Shown here: in pieces, positions 5,917 through 10,335 of the stretch
How the letters are laid out: the number at the start of each line of letters is the position of its first letter
How positions within the stretch are numbered: the stretch's first letter is position 1
Source of the DNA: an uncultured Oscillospiraceae bacterium
Lineage (GTDB): Bacteria > Bacillota > Clostridia > Oscillospirales > Oscillospiraceae
NCBI GenBank assembly: GCA_934589225.1
Contig: CAKTNS010000063.1
Span: forward strand, 1 to 10,335
Direction of reading: 5' to 3'
Length of the DNA stretch: 10,335 nt
Translations under genes and position numbers: made by a program
Notes under the pieces: generated by a model
Database searches by the model: none
What the model was told of the DNA's origin: nothing
The model's input: the letters and a program-made list of their open reading frames with translations, nothing else

Positions 5917-7864
5917 GAACGGTGCCCTCTTTCTTTTGGGAAATACCGTTTTGATAAATTCCCATTTCCTCGACCATGGCCCGGGCCATGGGCAGAATTT
6001 CATCCTGTGCCGGAAGCCCCCCCAGCACATTGCTGCACAGCCAGTCCATATGCAGCAGCTCATCAGGGGTAAAGTGATGGGTGCCGTCATTTTTCACCGT
6101 GCCGTCCTGGGCCACGATCCGCCGGAAGAAGGGGTCAATGGTCCGGGTGGTGAGCCCCATTTGCAGATAGTGGGCCAGGGTTTGCAGCCCTGTGGGCAGC
6201 CGGTCCGACAGGTTCACGGAAATCACGCCGCTGTCCATGCCCAGCCAGTAGTTCAGGGCCGTGTAGCCGGATTTTTCGTTCTTCCAGGCCCCGGCGAACA
6301 TGGAGTTCAGCACATACTCATAGAACTTGCCCCACACCCACACGGGAGAGCCCAGGGGCACCAGCTCCCCCTTGTCATCCATCAGATAGGTGCCGTAGCT
6401 GCAAAAATCCAGATACCTTTTGTTCTGACCCGGAACGTCCCGGTTGGAAATCACCCGGATGCCGTCGGCAAAGAACTCCGCCTGGGGGTTTCCCTCCACG
6501 CAGGACCACTTGAGCTCGATCTGGGCCCGGGGGTTGGTCAGCAGGGCACCCAGGGCGAAGGCATTGATGTTGGCCAGCTGGCCGTAAATGGGATAGGAGG
6601 CGATGTAGCCGATGCGGTCGTTCTGGGCCAGGGCACCGGCAATGGCCCCCGTAATGAACTTGCCCTCGTAGACCCTGCCGTAGTAGGAGCGGACGCTGGA
6701 ATAGGGCTGGTCCACGGAGCAGTTTAAAAACTGCACCTTGGGATACTGGATGGCGGCCTTCAAGGTAGCGGCCCGCAGCAGCGGCGCGGTGGTAAAGACC
6801 ACCTGTGCCCCGTCGTTTACCGCCTGGTCCAGAATCCGGGCGGCCTCCTCCGGGGTGTTGGCGTTAAAATAGCTGCGGATGGTCAGCTTGTTGCCCAGCT
6901 GCTCTGTCAGATAGGTCCGGCCCTGCTCGTGGCCCAGCACCCAGCCGCTGGTGGCGGTGGTCATCTGGTGGACGAAGGCCACATTGAGATAAACCGGGGT
7001 GGTGATGCGGGAGATGATGTCCCCCTTCCCCGGCTCCGCCGTGGTCTGGACCTTGATGGAGTCCGGATTGGTGGCGGCCAGCAGATCATAGCGCATGGCG
7101 GTCAGGGTCTTGCGGATCTCCGAAACGGTGAACCGGCCCAGGTCCCGGTAGGTGTAGAGCTGCAGCCACAAAAGCAGGGCTTCCTCCGGCAGAATGTCGG
7201 AAGAAAAGTCCCCCAGCTGGCCGAAGGCCTCCAGGAAATAGGAATAGTAGGCGCTAAAGGTCCGGCGCTCCTCCTCGGTCCACCGCTCCCCGGGCTGTTT
7301 GCCCACGGCGGCCAGGAGCTTTGCGTAGTCATTGGGCCGCCGGAACTGCACGGCATAAAGGCGGCTGGCCTTGAAAAAATCCAAAAATTCATAATAGGCC
7401 TGGATGCGGGGGGTGTCGTCTCTGGGGGGCACGATCCGGCGGACCATGGCGGGAATCCGGGGGGCACCGAAATACCGCAGCACCGATACCCGCTTGTTGC
7501 CCTCCTGGACATAGAAATTGCCCAGATATTCAAAGCAGGAAATGGGGTCGCGGATGCCCACATCTCCCAGGTGGGCCGCGCAGAGGTTTGCCCACTTGTT
7601 GGCAAATTCCGACTGGGGCTCCAGCAGGGGCCGGAAGCTGGGGGAAAAGGCCGTGACCCGCCCAGCGGATTTGACGCCGATGATCCGATTGGACGGGATT
7701 TCCAGCAGTCCCAGGTCCTGCACCACATCGGCGCTGTTATCCGGCAGGATGTCATCCAGCACCGCGGGATTGATGGGCCGCCCTTGCGAGGACAGCTCCG
7801 CTACCTCTTTTTTGCCCTGTTTCAACGCGTGACCGTATTCGTCCAGACCGACTTCGATTCCCAT
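5894..7864 (-). CDS. ParB-like / BMP-family (PBP1 nucleoside-binding type) fusion protein
   Basis: A 656-residue protein with no signal peptide, lipobox or membrane segment, so it should be cytoplasmic. Residues about 50-150 include IPSNRIIGVKSAGR and FYVQEGNKRVSVLRYFGA (116-133), which resemble the ParB/sulfiredoxin-like fold. A helical linker follows (about 155-265). From about 290 (VYLNVAFVHQ) to about 600 it looks like a BMP-type periplasmic-binding fold, with features such as GHEQGRTYL, VFTTAPLL, YYGRVYEGKFITGAIAGAL, IGYIASYPIYG and INAFALGAL. BMP proteins normally are exported lipoproteins that bind purine nucleosides or similar ligands for ABC uptake; no transporter genes are present here. 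Start: AAAGGAGG with 8 nt spacing before the ATG at 7864, behind a good promoter. The role may be ligand sensing, but this is inference. Confidence 0.8.
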   Translation of the reverse strand: MGIEVGLDEYGHALKQGKKEVAELSSQGRPINPAVLDDILPDNSADVVQDLGLLEIPSNRIIGVKSAGRVTAFSPSFRPLLEPQSEFANKWANLCAAHLGDVGIRDPISCFEYLGNFYVQEGNKRVSVLRYFGAPRIPAMVRRIVPPRDDTPRIQAYYEFLDFFKASRLYAVQFRRPNDYAKLLAAVGKQPGERWTEEERRTFSAYYSYFLEAFGQLGDFSSDILPEEALLLWLQLYTYRDLGRFTVSEIRKTLTAMRYDLLAATNPDSIKVQTTAEPGKGDIISRITTPVYLNVAFVHQMTTATSGWVLGHEQGRTYLTEQLGNKLTIRSYFNANTPEEAARILDQAVNDGAQVVFTTAPLLRAATLKAAIQYPKVQFLNCSVDQPYSSVRSYYGRVYEGKFITGAIAGALAQNDRIGYIASYPIYGQLANINAFALGALLTNPRAQIELKWSCVEGNPQAEFFADGIRVISNRDVPGQNKRYLDFCSYGTYLMDDKGELVPLGSPVWVWGKFYEYVLNSMFAGAWKNEKSGYTALNYWLGMDSGVISVNLSDRLPTGLQTLAHYLQMGLTTRTIDPFFRRIVAQDGTVKNDGTHHFTPDELLHMDWLCSNVLGGLPAQDEILPMARAMVEEMGIYQNGISQKKEGTVHENPVSL

Positions 7865-7870
7865 GGGCGT

Positions 7871-7880
7871 TTCCTCCTTT
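7871..7880 (-). promoter_or_regulatory. Ribosome binding site of the ParB-like/BMP gene
   Basis: On the minus strand this contains AAAGGAGGAA, close to the ideal anti-Shine-Dalgarno complement, placed just upstream of the ATG at 7864. It fixes the start and therefore the absence of a signal peptide. Confidence 0.8.
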
Positions 7881-7901
7881 ATCGCAAAAGAATACTTCTA
7901 T

Positions 7902-7930
7902 ATCATACCCCATTTGCCGCAGAAAAGCAA
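7902..7930 (-). promoter_or_regulatory. Sigma-A-type promoter for the leftward ParB-like/BMP operon
   Basis: On the minus strand TTGCTT (7930-7925) is followed by 17 nt and TATGAT (7907-7902). The -10 box lies about 38 nt upstream of the ATG at 7864. It is the only convincing leftward promoter upstream of the series running to 1446, so it may serve the phosphoesterase and possibly the DUF2461 and dap genes too. Confidence 0.75.
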
Positions 7931-7949
7931 CTGGCGTTTCCGGTTGCTT
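7925..7949. promoter_or_regulatory. Inverted repeat shared by the divergent promoters
   Basis: AAGCAAC (7925-7931) and GTTGCTT (7943-7949) form a perfect 7-bp inverted repeat with an 11-bp spacer. Each arm includes the -35 box of one of the two back-to-back promoters. It could be an operator for both directions, or merely a result of two similar -35 boxes facing each other. Confidence 0.45.
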
Positions 7950-7972
7950 TCCCTGGGGAAGTGTGGTAAAAT
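7944..7972 (+). promoter_or_regulatory. Sigma-A-type promoter for the rightward DUF218-M42 operon
   Basis: TTGCTT (7944-7949), 17 nt, then TAAAAT (7967-7972) preceded by TGG, which makes an extended -10. The -10 box is 30 nt upstream of the ATG at 8003, and a GGGAGG ribosome site is at 7993-7998. Confidence 0.75.
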
Positions 7973-8002
7973 ACGGAGAAATAAAATTCACCGGGAGGTC
8001 CT

Positions 8003-8785
8003 ATGAAACACGCCAAAACACCCCGGCTGTGGCCGCTTTGGCTGCTGGTGCCTTTGGGGATCATTTATTATTTCTGCAAGTTCGTTTTGCCGGGCTACAG
8101 CTTTACGGCTCTGGTGTGCCTGTGTCTGGCGGCGGTGATCCTTTTTTATACCGCCATGCCCTTTCTGGGGCAGCACTTCCCGGGACTTGCCAAGGTGCTG
8201 ACCCTGGGCGTTACCGCCGTGCTTGTTTTGGGATTTTGTGTCTGCGCCGTGACGGAGGCCCTCATTATCAAGGCCAGCTTCGGTGACCCCGGAGAACAGG
8301 TGGACTATGTGGTGGTGCTGGGGGCCAAGGTCCGGGACGACGGTCCCTCCGTGTCTCTGTGGGACCGGATCTACGCCGCCCGGGATTACCTTCAGGCCCA
8401 CCCCAACACCGTGGCGGTGCTCTCCGGCGGCAAGGGCAAGGACGAGCCCATGAGCGAAGCCCAGTGCATGTTTACAGAGCTTCTGGCCCTGGGCATTGAG
8501 CCCGGGCGGCTGTGGCAGGAGGACAAAGCCGAATCCACCTGGGAAAACATCCGCTTCAGCCTGGATCTCATTCAGAAGGAAACCGGGGCCAGTCCCCAGA
8601 AAATCGGGGTTTTGTCCAGCGAATACCACCTGTTCCGGGCCAGCCTCTTCGCCAAAAAGAACCAGGTGGAATTTGTGGGCATCCCCGCCAGAACTTCCCG
8701 GCTGTCCCAGCGGATCAACCATTTTATGCGGGAAGTCGCCGGTGTATGGCATTATATTTTATTGGGAGGAAACTACAGTGATTGA
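8003..8785 (+). CDS. DUF218 (SanA/ElyC/YdcF-type) membrane-anchored protein
   Basis: A 260-residue protein with three hydrophobic segments at the N-terminus (about 11-28, 34-52 and 64-88), followed by a DUF218 domain (about 100-255). Family motifs are VVLGAKV (103-109), the SLWDRIYAA helix, LSGGKG (140-145), EAQCM (152-156), ESTWEN (177-182) and SSEYHLFRA (205-213). Relatives such as ElyC and SanA are linked to envelope integrity, and vancomycin sensitivity in enterobacteria, but the chemical activity is not settled. The position of the domain, after the last membrane segment, fits a membrane-anchored domain; the side is not determined here. The start has GGGAGG 4 nt upstream, and the gene has its own promoter. 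Its 3' end overlaps the M42 peptidase start by 8 bp. Confidence 0.88.
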   Translation: MKHAKTPRLWPLWLLVPLGIIYYFCKFVLPGYSFTALVCLCLAAVILFYTAMPFLGQHFPGLAKVLTLGVTAVLVLGFCVCAVTEALIIKASFGDPGEQVDYVVVLGAKVRDDGPSVSLWDRIYAARDYLQAHPNTVAVLSGGKGKDEPMSEAQCMFTELLALGIEPGRLWQEDKAESTWENIRFSLDLIQKETGASPQKIGVLSSEYHLFRASLFAKKNQVEFVGIPARTSRLSQRINHFMREVAGVWHYILLGGNYSD

Positions 8786-9821
8786 CAGAAGCTACGCGGA
8801 ATTCGCCTGGACCCAGACCCAGGCTCTATTAAGCATCGATTCCCCCTCCGGGTTTACATCCAAGGCGGCCCTCTGGGTCAAGGAAGCCTTTGAGGCCCTG
8901 GGCTGCCCCGTTAAGATGACCACCAAAGGCGGCGTTCTGGCAGAGCTGGGGGGAACCGACGGGGAAAACGCCCTGCTGCTGGAAGCCCATGCGGACACCC
9001 TGGGGGCCATGGTCTGCCAGATCAAAGGCAGCGGCCGGCTGAAAATGACCAACCTGGGAGGCATGAGCCCCAACAACGCCGAGGCGGAAAACGTCCGGGT
9101 CTATACAAGGGGCGGTCAGGTCTACGAGGGCACCTGCCAGCTGGCGGATGCCTCCGTCCACGTCAACGGCAATTATGCCGACACCAAGCGGAGCTTCGAT
9201 ACCATTGAAGTGGTGCTGGACGAGGACGTGAAAAACGCCCAGGACGTAAAGGACCTGGGCATTGCCGTAGGGGATATTGTCTGCTTTGACCCTCGGACAC
9301 GGCGGACGGAGAAGGGCTATATCAAGAGCCGCTTCTTAGACGACAAGCTCTCCGTGGGCATTCTCCTGGGCTTTGCCAAGTTCCTGAAAGACCACGCCAT
9401 CACCCCGGAGCGGAAGCTCTACGCCCACATAACTGTTTATGAAGAAGTGGGCCACGGCGGCAGCGCCTCCGTCCCCCAGGGTGTCACCGAAGCCATTTCC
9501 GTAGACATGGGCTGCGTGGGCGAGGGATTGGACTGCACCGAGCGGCAGGTTTCCATCTGCGCCAAGGATTCCGGCGGCCCCTACACCTATGAGGTGGTCT
9601 CCGGCCTGATAGACGCCGCCAAGCGCACCGGCGCCGACTACGCCGTTGACGTTTACCCCCACTACGGCTCCGATGTGGAAGCCACCCTTCGGGCAGGCCA
9701 CGACCTCCGCCACGGCCTCATCGGCGCCGGCGTCTACGCCTCCCACGGCTACGAGCGCAGCCATATGGAGGGCGTTTATAATACCCTGCTGGTCCTGGCG
9801 GGATATACCGGAGCGGTTTGA
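8778..9821 (+). CDS. M42-family metallo-aminopeptidase
   Basis: A 347-residue cytoplasmic zinc or cobalt aminopeptidase (FrvX/YsdC/TET-like). The co-catalytic metal site is complete: His71 and Asp73 in HAD, Asp188-Asp189 in LDDKLSVG, the Glu222-Glu223 pair in EEVGHGG, Asp243 in SVDMG, and His323 in YASHGYERSH. Residues about 75-180 form the inserted dimerisation domain of the family. Members trim peptides to amino acids, often as dodecamers. The start is a GTG at 8778 with GGGAGG (8764-8769) 8 nt upstream; it overlaps the DUF218 stop within GTGATTGA, so translation is likely coupled. The in-frame extension upstream to 8496 is a shadow of the DUF218 gene. No clear terminator follows. Confidence 0.93.
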   Translation: MIDRSYAEFAWTQTQALLSIDSPSGFTSKAALWVKEAFEALGCPVKMTTKGGVLAELGGTDGENALLLEAHADTLGAMVCQIKGSGRLKMTNLGGMSPNNAEAENVRVYTRGGQVYEGTCQLADASVHVNGNYADTKRSFDTIEVVLDEDVKNAQDVKDLGIAVGDIVCFDPRTRRTEKGYIKSRFLDDKLSVGILLGFAKFLKDHAITPERKLYAHITVYEEVGHGGSASVPQGVTEAISVDMGCVGEGLDCTERQVSICAKDSGGPYTYEVVSGLIDAAKRTGADYAVDVYPHYGSDVEATLRAGHDLRHGLIGAGVYASHGYERSHMEGVYNTLLVLAGYTGAV

Positions 9822-9822
9822 G

Positions 9823-9843
9823 TTGACAGTTGACAGTGGACAG
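9823..9843 (+). repeat. Three tandem 7-bp units (TTGACAG type)
   Basis: TTGACAG, TTGACAG, TGGACAG in perfect 7-bp phase, starting one base after the M42 stop codon. It is separated from a second, related array by TTTTTTA and one A. Confidence 0.85.
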
Positions 9844-9851
9844 TTTTTTAA

Positions 9852-9888
9852 TTGACAATTGACAATTGACAATGGACAATTGACAATT
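9852..9888 (+). repeat. Five tandem 7-bp units (TTGACAA type)
   Basis: TTGACAA three times, TGGACAA, TTGACAA, then TT, in strict 7-bp register. The units differ from the preceding array only in the last base (A instead of G), and both arrays carry a TGG variant. Each unit contains the -35 hexamer TTGACA, but no -10 box lies at a suitable distance. Confidence 0.85.
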
Positions 9889-9952
9889 ATTCGTATGACC
9901 ACTGTTGCCAAATGAAACCCAGGGGCACAAAAAGCAGGCGTTCTTGGGCTGC

Positions 9953-9974
9953 GTTGGTTAAACAATAAACCAAC
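9953..9974. repeat. Small inverted repeat
   Basis: GTTGGTT and AACCAAC pair perfectly over 7 bp around an 8-nt AT-rich loop. The right arm is not followed by a T-tract on the plus strand, so it is not called a terminator. Confidence 0.5.
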
Positions 9975-9988
9975 CAGCGAAAACGTAG

Positions 9989-10010
9989 GGAACGGCCTGT
10001 GTGCCGTTCC
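9989..10010. repeat. Small GC-rich hairpin
   Basis: GGAACGGC and GCCGTTCC form a perfect 8-bp stem with loop CTGTGT. It resembles the GTAGGG-initiated hairpin repeats scattered between genes of many gut Clostridia (recalled, not checked). Confidence 0.55.
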
Positions 10011-10030
10011 GGGAGACCTTCCGGGGATAT

Positions 10031-10051
10031 CTCCGTTAGATTCAAACGGAG
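10031..10051. repeat. Small inverted repeat
   Basis: CTCCGTT and AACGGAG pair over 7 bp around a 7-nt loop, directly between the previous hairpin and the long palindromic element. Confidence 0.45.
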
Positions 10052-10071
10052 CCCAGCCGACACGGTACAAA

Positions 10072-10263
10072 AGCTTCCCTCGGGGGAAGCTGGCTCGCCC
10101 GAGGGCGAGCCTGATGAGGGCCGCGGGGCAGCGTAAAACGCTTTAGAAACAGTAGGCGAATCCGTAGAAACGTTTCTACCTCTGCGCCTATTGTTCCTAC
10201 AATGCAGAACGCCGTACCGCACCTCATCCACCGCCTACGGCGGTCCCCCTTCCCCAAAGGGGT
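10072..10263. repeat. About 190-bp palindromic MITE-like repeat, family B
   Basis: The whole stretch is an imperfect palindrome centred on GTAGAAACGTTTCTAC (10164-10179), itself a perfect 16-bp palindrome. Moving outward, TAGGCG (10153-10158) mirrors CGCCTA (10185-10190), GATGAGG (10113-10119) mirrors CCTCATC (10222-10228), and each end carries a hairpin (10092-10111 GGCTCGCC/GGCGAGCC on the left; 10230-10244 ACCGCC/GGCGGT on the right). The outermost parts are again hairpins: AGCTTCCC/GGGAAGCT (10072-10091) and CCCC/GGGG (10252-10262). It carries no transposase. Sequence is unrelated to the family A repeats in this window. Confidence 0.72.
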
Positions 10264-10335
10264 AATGTCATCAACTTAAGCACTCCACTCTCAAATTCTC
10301 CTGAAATTATTCGGATATTTCATAGATTTGTGCTT

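Larger units (their letters stand above)
9822..10335. other. 514-bp gene-free repeat region
   Basis: No credible gene lies after the M42 stop. From left to right it holds the two heptamer arrays, small hairpins at 9953-9974 (GTTGGTT/AACCAAC), 9989-10010 (GGAACGGC/GCCGTTCC) and 10031-10051 (CTCCGTT/AACGGAG), the long palindromic element at 10072-10263, and an AT-richer tail at 10264-10335 in which I see nothing definite. The open frames across it encode low-complexity or arbitrary peptides. Confidence 0.7.

Noticed and set aside
5915..6727. Plus-strand ORF of 270 residues
   Set aside because: Antisense shadow of the same gene; no ribosome site and no recognisable domain.
6929..7969. Plus-strand ORF of 346 residues
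   Set aside because: It is antisense to the ParB-like/BMP gene, has a Gly/Pro/His-rich arbitrary composition, and runs through the divergent promoter region.
9823..9888. CRISPR array
   Set aside because: Units are 7 bp with no spacers, far from CRISPR repeat-spacer geometry.
9823..9888. Tandem promoters from the repeated TTGACA hexamer
   Set aside because: No TATAAT-like box lies 16-18 nt downstream of any unit; the best (TTTTAA at 9846) matches only 3 of 6.
9336..10070. Minus-strand ORF of 244 residues reading through the heptamer arrays
   Set aside because: Its middle is just the repeats translated (NCQLSIVNC-like), and the rest is antisense to the M42 peptidase. Such spurious proteins are produced by this type of repeat.
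9887..10231. Minus-strand ORF of 114 residues
   Set aside because: It lies entirely in the hairpin and palindrome region; no ribosome site or domain.

Overview
The window looks like chromosomal DNA of a GC-rich, low-branching Gram-positive anaerobe of the class Clostridia, most likely the Oscillospiraceae group of gut bacteria. This is inferred from strong AGGAGG-type ribosome binding sites, sigma-A-like promoters with 17-nt spacers, DUF624 and BMP-family proteins, a dapA-dapB-dapF cluster, and GC-rich palindromic intergenic repeats of a kind I recall from such genomes. No rRNA, tRNA or CRISPR was seen.

Layout. Positions 1-1118 (minus) hold an AraC-type regulator cut by the window edge, with its own promoter. 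Positions 1119-1445 are non-coding: araC promoter, an intrinsic terminator for the leftward operon, and a 161-bp palindromic repeat. Positions 1446-4466 (minus) hold a tightly overlapped block dapA-dapB-dapF-DUF624. Here dapA makes tetrahydrodipicolinate precursor, dapB reduces it, and dapF epimerises LL- to meso-diaminopimelate for lysine and peptidoglycan; a YesL-like membrane protein is translationally coupled at the end. Upstream of it lie a DUF2461 gene (4499-5155), a second, shortened copy of the palindromic repeat (5178-5255), a metallophosphoesterase (5257-5916) and a 656-residue cytoplasmic ParB-like/BMP fusion protein (5894-7864). All of 1446-7864 is on one strand with small gaps, so it may be read as one long transcript from the promoter at 7902-7930. 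Weaker internal promoters are not excluded.

At 7865-8002 two back-to-back promoters share a short inverted repeat. Rightward, a DUF218 (SanA/ElyC/YdcF-type) membrane protein overlaps a co-catalytic metal M42 aminopeptidase by 8 bp. The last 514 bp (9822-10335) contain no credible gene. They hold two runs of 7-bp tandem repeats, several small hairpins, and a second family of long palindromic, MITE-like element at 10072-10263.

Most genes are ordinary housekeeping. The non-routine content is the two palindromic repeat families (one present as a full and an internally deleted copy, both next to gene 3' ends), the heptamer repeats, the ParB-like/BMP fusion without a signal peptide, and the divergent promoter with a shared inverted repeat. 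I did not find a convincing new defence or biosynthetic system.
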